24,710 nucleotides of DNA from DAOTWP01 sp034435675 (GTDB taxonomy: Bacteria; Chloroflexota; Anaerolineae; Aggregatilineales; Phototrophicaceae): the NCBI GenBank assembly GCA_034435675.1, contig DAOTWP010000057.1, forward strand, positions 1 through 24,710, written 5' to 3'. This document shows positions 1 through 7,122 of the stretch, piece after piece. The position numbers and the translations under genes were made by a program. How positions within the stretch are numbered: position 1 is the stretch's first letter; each line of letters starts with the position of its first letter. A model generated the notes under the pieces. It was not told the origin of the DNA. It did not search any database and was given only the letters and a program-made list of their open reading frames with translations.

Positions 1-332
1 CGTATCTGCGCGCTGTCTGCCGCCTGCACCGCCCATGGGCGATTGCGCACATCGCCATGCCGCGCCGTGCCGTCGTCCGGCGTGGTGGCAAGCGGGTAAC
101 TGCGCGCGTTGAACACCAGCCGCCCCTCGCGGATACGGTTGCACCAGGGCAGCATGATAAAACTGCTGCACTTGCTGGAACTGCCGTAAGCGGCTTGCGG
201 CGTGGGGCGCAGCACATCCAGCCATGTGCCGCTGTAGCGCACCCGCCCGAACGCCAGCGATGCGCCCGTTTGCGGCAGCACACCCACCTGCCAGTGCTGG
301 TTTTGCAGTTCGTGTACAGGGGTCATGGTCAT
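1..332 (-). CDS. Aldose 1-epimerase (galactose mutarotase) family, N-terminal part, cut by window edge
   Basis: This reading frame enters from the left edge, and about 110 codons are visible. Translation of the minus strand gives LPWCNRIREGRLVF followed by HGDVRNRPW. These match the conserved N-terminal aldose 1-epimerase blocks (PYSNRI-like, then HG..R..PW), where the His belongs to the sugar-binding site. Such enzymes interconvert alpha and beta anomers of hexoses in the cytoplasm. The ATG at 332 overlaps the stop of the preceding gene as TAATG, and a second in-frame ATG lies at 326, so translational coupling to the upstream gene is likely. The C-terminal half, with the catalytic Glu, lies outside the window. 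Family assignment is fairly secure; the exact sugar cannot be told. Confidence 0.8.
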   Translation of the reverse strand, partial: MTMTPVHELQNQHWQVGVLPQTGASLAFGRVRYSGTWLDVLRPTPQAAYGSSSKCSSFIMLPWCNRIREGRLVFNARSYPLATTPDDGTARHGDVRNRPWAVQAADSAQI

Positions 333-1564
333 TATCCGAAAGCCGCGTTCAGGTTGAGCGTCGCCTGGCGCACATCGGGCACAGCAAGCTGCGCCGCGCC
401 GCTGGTCAGATCAAGCCGCATGAGCGACACACTCAGGTAGTCCTGCCCATCAGTTGGTGCCGTGATTGTGCCCGCCAGCATCGTCTCAAACCACGCGCGA
501 GGGGTGTTGATCTGGCTGAACACCAGCTCATTGGCATCCGTCAGATACATCCGCCCGATGGCATAGGCTTCGCCGCGATACAGCAGGGTCTCGTCGCCTG
601 TCGCCAGATTGTAGCGCACAATCATACTGTCATAAACCGTCAGCGGCATATCGCCGATAGCCGCGCCAAACGCCGCGCGCTGCTCCGCGCTGACCGGCAG
701 CGTCTTCGCAGTTGTCACCCGCCCGTTGAAGTAGAGTACATTGGGATCGTCCCGCGACCAGATAATTCGGCTGTGCGGCATCACGCGGGTTTCAAGCGTC
801 TGCGCCTGCTGAGTTTCAAGGTCAACAACAGTTAACCACCCGCCGCTGATACCTGCGGCGCGCGTGCCATCAGGCGAAACCGTCACATAGCTGAGGTCGG
901 TGCCCAGTTCGACGCTTGCGCCAGTCTGCGGGTCGGTCAGCAGCGTCGTGACAGCGATACAACTGTTGCTGTGCACAATACCGTAGGGCGTCAAGTGCAG
1001 CACCCCCCGATGAATGCCCATCTTTGGCGCGGCGTCCGCCTCGTGGAAGTAAACCTGCTCAATGGCGTTCAGCCCGCCACCGCCGCACCCCGTCAGGTAA
1101 GGAACTGCCCCGACAAGCTGCGGATCGCCCCCGGTGCGCGGCAGCGTGTAGATCTGCGCTGTCGGCATCTCTCCCGCACCGGTCCCGGTTGTTTTGGCGT
1201 AGGTGAGTTCACGCCCAATAGTGGAAAAGCTGGGCGGCAGCCCCGGCTCAACCCCGCGATCAACGACCCACGTAGCGTATCCATCGTTATACGTAAGCCC
1301 CAACACAAACTCAGCACGGTCATCGAGCATCGTGAATGCCAGAAACAGCGTCGCAGGATCCCAGACAATGTTCAGATACGCCTGCGCATCATCCGCAATC
1401 CCCTGCCGCGTCCCGCCCAGATCGCGGGTCAGGTACAGTTCGCCGCCATCCACCGCCGCATAGAGCAGGGTGGGCAGGTCTTGCTGCGCGCCCAGCACGG
1501 CGCTGCGCGGCAGCAGGCACATCACCCCAACCAGCAGAAGCCAAAGCCTGCTGCGTTTGCGCAT
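332..1564 (-). CDS. Predicted secreted beta-propeller-like protein, function unknown
   Basis: The 410-residue product starts with a basic stretch (MRKRSR), a hydrophobic core (about residues 7-25) and a likely signal-peptidase site near AVLGAQQ, so it should be exported. The mature part contains repeated beta-rich blocks resembling TolB/PD40 or WD40-like propeller blades, for example YVTVSPDGTRAAGISGGWLT (about 225-245) and IIWSRDDPNVLYFNG. I recognise no catalytic motif. A CGGGG run near residue 160 is unusual. The start is an ATG with GGGGG seven bases upstream. The stop overlaps the start of the aldose epimerase gene as TAATG, so the two are probably co-transcribed. The propeller call is by pattern only. 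Confidence 0.6.
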   Translation of the reverse strand: MRKRSRLWLLLVGVMCLLPRSAVLGAQQDLPTLLYAAVDGGELYLTRDLGGTRQGIADDAQAYLNIVWDPATLFLAFTMLDDRAEFVLGLTYNDGYATWVVDRGVEPGLPPSFSTIGRELTYAKTTGTGAGEMPTAQIYTLPRTGGDPQLVGAVPYLTGCGGGGLNAIEQVYFHEADAAPKMGIHRGVLHLTPYGIVHSNSCIAVTTLLTDPQTGASVELGTDLSYVTVSPDGTRAAGISGGWLTVVDLETQQAQTLETRVMPHSRIIWSRDDPNVLYFNGRVTTAKTLPVSAEQRAAFGAAIGDMPLTVYDSMIVRYNLATGDETLLYRGEAYAIGRMYLTDANELVFSQINTPRAWFETMLAGTITAPTDGQDYLSVSLMRLDLTSGAAQLAVPDVRQATLNLNAAFG

Positions 1565-1664
1565 TACTTGTCCCCCTCACGGGCTAGCCATCAGCTACAC
1601 TTACAGAATTTCGCGCGGTTGTTTCTCATCGGTGCGGGTCTGAGGTTCTTCCCACGTTGCACGA

Positions 1665-2453
1665 TCACACTTTGTACTGGCGCAGCGCCCGCCGCCCAAT
1701 CACGTTGGGGATCAGCAGATTGCCCAGCACCACCAGCCGGTCAAACAGTCGCAGCGTGAAGCGGCTGTTGTTGCGGCTGGCGACAGCGCGCACGATGCGT
1801 TCAGCCACATAATCCACCTGCATCACCGGCAGGCGCGACATCAACGCGCTGTAGCCCGGTTCGCCCAGCCGGTTCTGGTTGAACTCCGTTTCTGTGCGCC
1901 CAACGAGCAGATCGGTCACGCGAATATGCTCCGGCTCCAGTTCGAGGCGCAGGCTGGCGGCGATGCTGCTGACGAACGCCTTGCTGGCGGCATAGGTGGC
2001 GGCATAGGGCGACACCAGATTAAAAACGATTGACGAGACGATGACAATGTGCCCGCCGCCGCTCGTGCGCATTTGCGGCACTGCCGCGCGCACGCTGTGG
2101 TAAACGCCGTCTATGTTGGTGCGCAGCAGCGTTTCGAGATGCTCCCATTCGGCATCGGCAATTGCCCCGCGCTGCCCCACCCCGGCGTTAGCGACCAGCA
2201 CATCCAGCCGCCCAAAGCGCTCGACCCCCTGCTGCACCGCCCGCTGCATGTCGTCACTCCGGCTGACATCCGCCTGCACGGTCAGCAGGTCGCCATGCGG
2301 GGCAGGCAGCGCGTCAACCGCGGCGGCAAGCTGCTGCAAACGCTCCAAACGGCGGGCAGTGGCGACCACGTTTGCCCCGTGCCGCACAAAAGCCAGCGCC
2401 GCTGCATAACCAATGCCGCTGGACGCTCCTGTTATCAACACCACCTGGGTCAT
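1665..2453 (-). CDS. SDR-family NAD(P)-dependent oxidoreductase
   Basis: This 262-residue protein is a classical short-chain dehydrogenase/reductase. It carries the TGASSGIG cofactor loop (residues 8-15), an NAG structural motif (89-91), a Ser pair at about 140-141 and the catalytic Tyr154-x3-Lys158 pair in YAATYAASK. Arg residues after beta-2 (TARRLERL) suggest NADP(H) preference, which is an inference. The family oxidises alcohols or reduces carbonyls; the substrate is unknown. The ATG start has AGGG seven bases upstream. It begins 3 bases after the stop of the DUF4177-like gene, so the two probably form one transcript. Confidence 0.88.
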   Translation of the reverse strand: MTQVVLITGASSGIGYAAALAFVRHGANVVATARRLERLQQLAAAVDALPAPHGDLLTVQADVSRSDDMQRAVQQGVERFGRLDVLVANAGVGQRGAIADAEWEHLETLLRTNIDGVYHSVRAAVPQMRTSGGGHIVIVSSIVFNLVSPYAATYAASKAFVSSIAASLRLELEPEHIRVTDLLVGRTETEFNQNRLGEPGYSALMSRLPVMQVDYVAERIVRAVASRNNSRFTLRLFDRLVVLGNLLIPNVIGRRALRQYKV

Positions 2454-2456
2454 GAT

Positions 2457-3002
2457 TTATCCCTGTGACGGGCGCTGTCCGCCTGCGCGATCCTGCTCCA
2501 GCAGACCGCCGAGCCGCTGCGCCGGGGACGCTGTGGGTTCCCCTAACTGGGTAGACTCATATTCGGCAGCGTCACTCGTCGCGTGCGGCGACGTATACTG
2601 CGGTGGCTGTCCGGCGGGCTGTGCAGGTGGCGGCGCCTGATAGGGCGCGGGCTGTGGCACCTGCTGCTGTACAGGCGGTGGCGTGGCGGCATAGGCAGGC
2701 GGCGGCGCGGGTGGCTGGGCAGGCACGGGCTTGCGGCGCTTGAACACGCAGAAGTAGACATTGCTCCATTTGGGGATTTCGCCGCTGAAGAACACATTGC
2801 CTTTGCTGCCGACCTTCGCCACCGGCTGCATCTGCACCAGTTCCCAGCCCTGTGCCCCTAACTCGTTCAGTTCGGGGATCATGGACTCCGGCGTGAAGCG
2901 CGGCGGGCGCTTGACGGCGAAGTTCTGCTTCAGATATTCCTTGACCTCTTTGGTGACTTCCGCCTCCAAGAAGCGCGTCAGGTATTCCCACTGTTCGACC
3001 AT
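2457..3002 (-). CDS. DUF4177-like protein with proline/glutamine-rich tail
   Basis: The product is about 181 residues. The N-terminal 90 residues carry the pattern of the small DUF4177 family: an opening WEY, then LNELGAQGWELVQM, then a closing aromatic strand ending in FKRRKP. The remainder is low-complexity and rich in Pro, Gln and Ala, with no recognisable fold, and could be a flexible linker or interaction tail. The function of DUF4177 is unknown. I prefer the ATG at 3002, with AAAGG eight bases upstream; a GTG at 3005 immediately precedes it in frame. The gene is followed after 3 bases by the SDR gene. Confidence 0.6.
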   Translation of the reverse strand: MVEQWEYLTRFLEAEVTKEVKEYLKQNFAVKRPPRFTPESMIPELNELGAQGWELVQMQPVAKVGSKGNVFFSGEIPKWSNVYFCVFKRRKPVPAQPPAPPPAYAATPPPVQQQVPQPAPYQAPPPAQPAGQPPQYTSPHATSDAAEYESTQLGEPTASPAQRLGGLLEQDRAGGQRPSQG

Positions 3003-3005
3003 CAC

Positions 3006-3378
3006 ACAACCCTTTGCATCTGGTAATGTCCTCTAACGGCGTTGAAACCAGTGTACACCATCCGGGGGTTTTGGGAAAAAATGGCGCGGTGGCAACACAG
3101 GCACGGTCAGCCGCGTTCTTAGTCCGCTGCCTACCCCTGCGCTAGTCCGTAGTCCACTTAGTCCACCCCTAGGGGTGTGGACTAAGTGGACTAACAGGAC
3201 TGACGCGACTGGGCAAACAGGGTGAGAGAAGATTAAATCCCGGTGAATCCCGTTGCGCTGGTCGCCGAAAGGACTACAATACGCAGCGGCAGGGGGCTGC
3301 TGTCAGGAGAACTGCCAAACTTCCGTGCAAAACTGCTGCGTGTGGACGACCAAAGTGCGTCAAGGAGAACACGTTGTG
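3006..3378. other. Intergenic region between divergent genes, with large hairpin and pfk leader
   Basis: This 373-base region separates the minus-strand DUF4177-like gene from the phosphofructokinase gene. It contains the 3150-3193 inverted repeat and, nearer the start codon, a good ribosome binding site (AAGGAG at 3362-3367). No conserved small gene was recognised. An open frame extending the kinase upstream to 3253 exists, but its Cys-rich translation has no homology to the kinase family and is probably not coding. Confidence 0.5.
3150..3193. repeat. Perfect 17-bp inverted repeat with AGTCC periodicity
   Basis: Arms 3150-3166 and 3177-3193 are exact reverse complements (left arm TAGTCCACTTAGTCCAC). 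The 10-base loop, with flanking bases, forms its own ACCCCTAGGGGT palindrome. AGTCC words at 3144, 3151 and 3160 are mirrored by GGACT words at 3179, 3188 and 3197, so each side is itself a short repeat series. There is no T tract, so a simple intrinsic terminator is not indicated. Confidence 0.8.
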
Positions 3379-4344
3379 ATGAAACGTATCGCCATCATGA
3401 CCAGTGGGGGAGATGCGCCGGGCATGAACGCCGCCATTCGCGCGGTAGTCCGGTCAGCGATTGAACACGAGATTGAGGTCTACGGAATTCGGCAGGCGTA
3501 TACCGGGCTGCTGTCTGGCGACTTTGAACTGCTGACCAGCCGCGAGGTCAGCGGTATTTTGCAGCGCGGCGGCACAATTTTGCAGACCGCGCGCAACGAG
3601 GAATTCAAGACCCCGCAGGGACAGCGCAAAGCGATTCGCCGCCTGAACGAACGCCAGATTGAAGGCATGATTGTCATCGGCGGGGATGGCAGCCTGCGCG
3701 GGGCGCTGGCGCTGCACAAGCTGGGCATTCCGGTCATCGGCGTGCCTGCCAGCATAGACAACGACATCTGGGGCACGGACATGAGCATCGGCGTAGACAC
3801 CGCCCTGAACATGATCCTCGACGCGCTGGACCGCCTGCGCGACACCGCCACCTCGCACAACCGCGCCTTTCTGATCGAAGTGATGGGGCGCAACTGCGGC
3901 TATCTGGCGCTGATGGGCGCGATTCTGGGCGGGGCGGAAGTGGTCATCACGCCGGAGCGCGCGCCCAGCATGGACGAAATCAGCACCCTGCTGGAAGACG
4001 CCTATATTCGCGGCAAATCACACGCCATCGCCGTAATTGCCGAAGGCGCGCCGTACAAAGCCACCGAACTGGCGGATTACCTCAACGCGAAGAATGTCGG
4101 CTTTGAGATGCGCATCACCATTCTGGGGCATGTGCAGCGCGGCGGCAGCCCTTCTGCCTATGACCGCCTGCTGGCAACTAATCTGGGCGTTGCGGCAGTC
4201 GAAGCGCTGGTCAAGGGCGAAAGTGGCAAGATGATCGGGCGCGACGGGCGGCAGATGGCGCTGCTGCCGCTGGAAGAAGTCACCACCCGTATGCGCGAAA
4301 TTGGCGAACATTACTTTGAACTGGCGCGCGTGATGTCGCGCTGA
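3379..4344 (+). CDS. pfkA: ATP-dependent 6-phosphofructokinase
   Basis: This 321-residue cytoplasmic enzyme phosphorylates fructose 6-phosphate to fructose 1,6-bisphosphate in glycolysis. Its residue numbering follows the E. coli enzyme closely: GG at 10-11, Arg72, GGDGS at 101-105 (Gly104, the ATP-type residue rather than the Asp of PPi-dependent enzymes), catalytic Asp127 in SIDND, Arg162 and MGR at 169-171. Residues linked to the allosteric site (Arg21, Arg25, Glu187, Lys213) are also present, so effector control is plausible. Ser125 replaces the usual Thr of TIDND. The chosen ATG lies 11 bases after AAGGAG; the preceding GTG at 3376, at 8 bases, is an equally possible start. The gene converges on the YbaK-like gene. 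Confidence 0.93.
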   Translation: MKRIAIMTSGGDAPGMNAAIRAVVRSAIEHEIEVYGIRQAYTGLLSGDFELLTSREVSGILQRGGTILQTARNEEFKTPQGQRKAIRRLNERQIEGMIVIGGDGSLRGALALHKLGIPVIGVPASIDNDIWGTDMSIGVDTALNMILDALDRLRDTATSHNRAFLIEVMGRNCGYLALMGAILGGAEVVITPERAPSMDEISTLLEDAYIRGKSHAIAVIAEGAPYKATELADYLNAKNVGFEMRITILGHVQRGGSPSAYDRLLATNLGVAAVEALVKGESGKMIGRDGRQMALLPLEEVTTRMREIGEHYFELARVMSR

Positions 4345-4347
4345 CCG

Positions 4348-4377
4348 CCGGCATGCACCAGGGTGCGGGCACGCCGG
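4348..4377. terminator. Possible bidirectional stem-loop between convergent genes
   Basis: CCGGCATGC (4348-4356) can pair with GCACGCCGG (4369-4377) with one mismatch across a 12-base loop, 3 bases after the pfkA stop codon and 9 bases from the stop of the convergent gene. The position suits a shared terminator, but no T tract follows, so the call is tentative. Confidence 0.3.
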
Positions 4378-4386
4378 GGCGCGCCT

Positions 4387-4881
4387 TCACCCTTCTGCGT
4401 CGTTCCGCGCAGTGCTGACATCGGCAACCCGGGCGCGCGTGACCTGCATCAAGCCCAGCACCGGTACCCGCAGTTGTGTGCCGCGCTGCCCGGCGCTGAC
4501 ATAGATATGCTGCTGCTGGGTGGCGGTGCCATCGAGATACACGGTCCAGTTCTTGTGTGTCAGTGCCAGCGCGCTGATGCCGCCCACCTTCAACCCCGTC
4601 AGGGCTTCGGCGTCTTTGTGGCTTGCCATGTGCACTTTTTTCAGCCCGGCGGCGGCGGCTGTGCGCTTCAGGTCGAGCTGGCGCGGCGCGGGAATCAGCA
4701 CCAGCAGCGGTTTGCCGCCCTCGGCAGGTTCAACCACCAGTGTCTTGTAGACCAGCAGCGGCAGCACGCCCAGCACCTCCGCAACTTCCTCTGCGTCCTT
4801 GATCGTGTCGGGATAGGTGAGCGCCTCGTAAGGGATGTTGTGCTGCTCCAGCAGGCGCATCGAATTCAGTTTTCCAGCCAT
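4387..4881 (-). CDS. ybaK: Cys-tRNA(Pro)/Cys-tRNA(Cys) deacylase, YbaK family
   Basis: The 164-residue protein belongs to the YbaK/ProX editing-domain family. These trans-acting enzymes hydrolyse Cys mischarged on tRNA(Pro), protecting translation fidelity. The invariant Lys46 sits in VYKTLV, GGISALAL occupies about 100-107, and LDGTA follows near 122. The length is typical for a free-standing deacylase. The frame stays open upstream to 5031, but that part has no family resemblance. The ATG at 4881 has AGAGGA about ten bases upstream and gives the expected N-terminus. It is convergent with pfkA; no operon partner is visible. Confidence 0.87.
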   Translation of the reverse strand: MAGKLNSMRLLEQHNIPYEALTYPDTIKDAEEVAEVLGVLPLLVYKTLVVEPAEGGKPLLVLIPAPRQLDLKRTAAAAGLKKVHMASHKDAEALTGLKVGGISALALTHKNWTVYLDGTATQQQHIYVSAGQRGTQLRVPVLGLMQVTRARVADVSTARNDAEG

Positions 4882-5047
4882 GCGTTTGTGTTCCTCTGCG
4901 AATGCTCGCTCATCGCCTGCGCAGTATACCCGTGCTGCGCACTGTTTGTGAAGGAGCACGGCACAGCGGGTGTCTCGGCGGCGAGTACATGGCGATATGC
5001 GCGCCGCAGCGGGGTGGCTAAGTACAGGCAAATTGAAAATGTCGGCT

Positions 5048-5077
5048 GTAGGGGGCGGATCTGAGACCCGCCCCTAC
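5048..5077. repeat. GTAGGGG-type palindrome (GGATCTGAGACCC core)
   Basis: GTAGGGGGCGG at the left pairs with CCGCCCCTAC at the right with one bulged G, around an ATCTGAGAC core. A related element with a similar core lies at 12315-12343, so this appears to be a dispersed palindromic repeat. Confidence 0.65.
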
Positions 5078-5091
5078 CGAAAACAATCCCG

Positions 5092-5213
5092 CGAGATTTC
5101 CCCGTAGGGGCGAAACATGTTTCGCCCTGCTGCACGCGATGACGATTGAATGTTCAGACCGCCGCTTCGTCCGCACCCGTCACAACCTGCGGTTCGTAGG
5201 TGAGGACGAAGTT
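5092..5213. repeat. Long direct repeat, copy 1
   Basis: This 122-base unit matches 5353-5475 except for one C insertion and one substitution. Inside lie a perfect 20-base palindrome at 5108-5127 (GGGCGAAACATGTTTCGCCC) and 8-bp inverted arms CTTCGTCC (5165-5172) and GGACGAAG (5204-5211). Its structure suggests a non-coding, REP- or MITE-like element. No transposase lies nearby. Confidence 0.85.
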
Positions 5214-5266
5214 TGGGCGGACATGCGGGCGCAGGCGCCCTTAGTCTGCACCCTACACAACCTACG

Positions 5267-5322
5267 GTTCGTAGGGGAGGACTAAGCGCAGCGCATGTCC
5301 TCCCATATCCGCGCATGTCCGC
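5267..5322. repeat. 56-base direct repeat, copy A
   Basis: This unit is identical to 5473-5528. It contains inverted arms GGGAGGAC (5275-5282) and GTCCTCCC (5297-5304), able to form a hairpin with a 14-base loop. The AGTCC/GGACT words recall the palindrome at 3150-3193. Confidence 0.8.
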
Positions 5323-5352
5323 GCAGTCCTCCCATGAAGCCATCTGAATATT

Positions 5353-5475
5353 CGAGATTTCCCCCGTAGGGGCGAAACATGTTTCGCCCTGCTGCACGCG
5401 ATGACGAGTGAATGTTCAGACCGCCGCTTCGTCCGCACCCGTCACAACCTGCGGTTCGTAGGTGAGGACGAAGTT
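5353..5475. repeat. Long direct repeat, copy 2
   Basis: This is the second copy of the 5092-5213 unit, with the same 20-base palindrome at 5370-5389. It runs directly into copy B of the 56-base repeat, sharing GTT, whereas copy 1 is separated from copy A by about 53 bases. Confidence 0.85.
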
Positions 5476-5528
5476 CGTAGGGGAGGACTAAGCGCAGCGC
5501 ATGTCCTCCCATATCCGCGCATGTCCGC
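5473..5528. repeat. 56-base direct repeat, copy B
   Basis: Identical to 5267-5322, with its hairpin arms at 5481-5488 and 5503-5510. The word CGTATTCAAT follows at 5529; the same word recurs at 12529 and 20645. Confidence 0.8.
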
Positions 5529-5590
5529 CGTATTCAATCGTTAAAGCGCACAATCCCCTGGTTCTGGAAAACAGGTTTGTGGATAGGTCC

Positions 5591-6568
5591 CTAGACGATT
5601 ACCGCGGCAGACAGCTTGCGCTGTACCGTCTTGCTGGTGAAGTGCGACCAGACCGTCGGGAAACCCTGCACCAGCGTTTCCAGCTCCTGCGCCATCTGCT
5701 GTACATAGGCTTCCAGCAGCGCAGCCTGTTCGCCGCTGAGCAGCCCTTCGGTATACAGCGCTTCAAGATGCAGTTCCGCAACGCGCAGATCATTCATGCG
5801 CCCCAGGTAATCCTGAATCTGCTTCACGTCTTCGATGAATTTGCTCGCCTGCCCGCCCAGCACGTCTTCAAAGAAGCTGATCGTATAGCGCAGGCGCTTG
5901 AAAGCGATGCGCATAGCGTGGAACACGTCCAGATGCATCTCGGCGATGGCGCTTTCCAGCAGCGGGTCATAGGCGCGCACGCGGGCAAGCTGGTCATAGA
6001 CGAGCATGGGCAGCAGATGCCGCACCTCGGTTGGCTCCAGTTCCCAGACATCCTGCGCCGGCGCAAACCTGTCTTCCCGGCTCAGGTACACCTCAAAACT
6101 CTTGACGAAATCGCGGTAGGCTTTGCTGTCGAACAGTGCGTTGAGTGCCTCGCGTGCCAGCACGCGGCGCGCATCCAGTTGTTCCAGCACCGGTTGCAGC
6201 GCGGCTTTGCCCGCCTCGTCCAGCGTGCTGCCATAATGTTCAATATCGGCAATCAGCACATCCAGATCGCGCACAACACCCAGGGTGCGGGCGATTTTGC
6301 GCAGCATGCGGCGAAAGGGATTGCCCGCCAGCGGTTGAAAGTAGGGGCGCAGCAGGGTAAAGGCGCTGCGCATACGGCGAATTGCCACGCGCATATCATG
6401 CACATGTTCGATGTCTGCGCCGGTGCTGGCGCCGGCTTCCTGGCTGATCATCTTGATAAATTCACGGCGCAGGATTTTTCGCCCTGCCGCTGCAAGGGTA
6501 TCTTCCGGTAGGATTGGTGCGACCTGTTCCGATAAACGAGTAATGCGTTTTTCATAGACTCGTGCCAT
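5591..6568 (-). CDS. CHAD domain-containing protein
   Basis: The 325-residue protein is an alpha-helical CHAD domain with conserved basic signatures: HDMRVAIRRMRS (about 55-66), an RDLDVL motif near 100, and HAMRIAFKRLRYTISFFED (about 215-235). CHAD domains bind inorganic polyphosphate through these Arg/Lys/His residues. The protein is probably cytoplasmic or polyphosphate-granule associated. There is no CYTH triphosphatase domain fused to it and no polyphosphate kinase nearby. The ATG at 6568 has AGGA about ten bases upstream. It is transcribed divergently from the carboxylase operon. Confidence 0.88.
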   Translation of the reverse strand: MARVYEKRITRLSEQVAPILPEDTLAAAGRKILRREFIKMISQEAGASTGADIEHVHDMRVAIRRMRSAFTLLRPYFQPLAGNPFRRMLRKIARTLGVVRDLDVLIADIEHYGSTLDEAGKAALQPVLEQLDARRVLAREALNALFDSKAYRDFVKSFEVYLSREDRFAPAQDVWELEPTEVRHLLPMLVYDQLARVRAYDPLLESAIAEMHLDVFHAMRIAFKRLRYTISFFEDVLGGQASKFIEDVKQIQDYLGRMNDLRVAELHLEALYTEGLLSGEQAALLEAYVQQMAQELETLVQGFPTVWSHFTSKTVQRKLSAAVIV

Positions 6569-6696
6569 GTTTCTGGTTTCCTGCTTTCAGTGCTGCCATA
6601 CATTCGTCGGGTGCTGTTTGTAGTATAGCCCAACTTTATGGTCATGTTAAGATAATATCGCCAAAATTTAACAATCAGCACGCATTGTTAAGACTC

Positions 6697-6701
6697 AGGA
6701 G
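6697..6701 (+). promoter_or_regulatory. Ribosome binding site of the membrane protein gene
   Basis: AGGAG lies five bases before the ATG at 6707. It supports this start for a small gene that might otherwise be overlooked. Confidence 0.6.
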
Positions 6702-6706
6702 CGAAG

Positions 6707-7108
6707 ATGTTAAGACTTCGACTGCTGCGTGGGGTGCTGGCGGCGCTGCTGGTGGGTTTAGCACTTCAGCAGAGCGTTTCGGCGCTGCGCGTGTTACAAC
6801 TGCCAGCAGCACTGGCAGCACAGGTGGGGCTGCTGCCGCCCCTGGAATTTGTTGCCGGGGGTGCCTGGCTGCTGCTGGCAGCGGCGGCAGCACTGGGATT
6901 GGCAGTCCAGCGCCGTCATGCGGTACGATATGCAGCAATAGTGTTCGGCAGCTTTACCCTGTATACGCTGCTGCGCCTGATGCTGTTTGCCCGCGCAGAC
7001 TATGACCGCCAGCGCCTGCCATTTGCGCTGCTGGCAGCCCTTGCAGTGCTGGGCGTACTGGTGGTGCTGGTGCTGTGGGCAGAACGCGCACATTTAGACC
7101 AAGAATAG
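6707..7108 (+). CDS. Small four-helix membrane protein, first gene of carboxylase operon
   Basis: I do not recognise this 133-residue protein. It is extremely rich in Leu, Ala and Val, with four predicted membrane helices at about 8-25, 47-68, 73-95 and 104-123. Short basic segments (QRRHAVR and ARADYDRQR) separate helices 2-3 and 3-4. The stop codon is embedded in the ribosome binding site of the next gene (TAGGAG), 14 bases before that ATG, which indicates translational coupling to the carboxyltransferase. It lacks the length and character of the large integral beta subunit of sodium-pumping decarboxylases. A role in anchoring or tuning the carboxylase is possible but unproven. Confidence 0.65.
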   Translation: MLRLRLLRGVLAALLVGLALQQSVSALRVLQLPAALAAQVGLLPPLEFVAGGAWLLLAAAAALGLAVQRRHAVRYAAIVFGSFTLYTLLRLMLFARADYDRQRLPFALLAALAVLGVLVVLVLWAERAHLDQE

Positions 7109-7122
7109 GAGTTTATTGGGGC

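Larger units (their letters stand above)
4882..5590. other. Gene-free repeat-rich intergenic region
   Basis: About 700 bases between the YbaK and CHAD genes contain no convincing coding sequence. They hold a GTAGGGG-type palindrome, two copies of a 122/123-base direct repeat and two copies of a 56-base direct repeat, listed separately. Translations of the open frames repeat because the DNA repeats, so I read the region as a repeat cluster and not as genes. Confidence 0.7.

Noticed and set aside
3253..3378. An N-terminal extension of phosphofructokinase from an upstream start
   Set aside because: The extra 42 residues are Cys-rich and unlike the family. A good ribosome binding site and exact alignment with E. 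coli numbering support the start at 3379 (or 3376).
5092..5475. Possible CRISPR array from the direct repeats
   Set aside because: Only two copies of a 122/123-base unit occur, without regular short spacers. The geometry does not fit CRISPR and no cas genes are present.
5074..5512. Minus-strand open frames with repeated peptide segments in the repeat cluster
   Set aside because: The peptide repetition simply mirrors the DNA repeats, and there are no convincing ribosome binding sites or family motifs.
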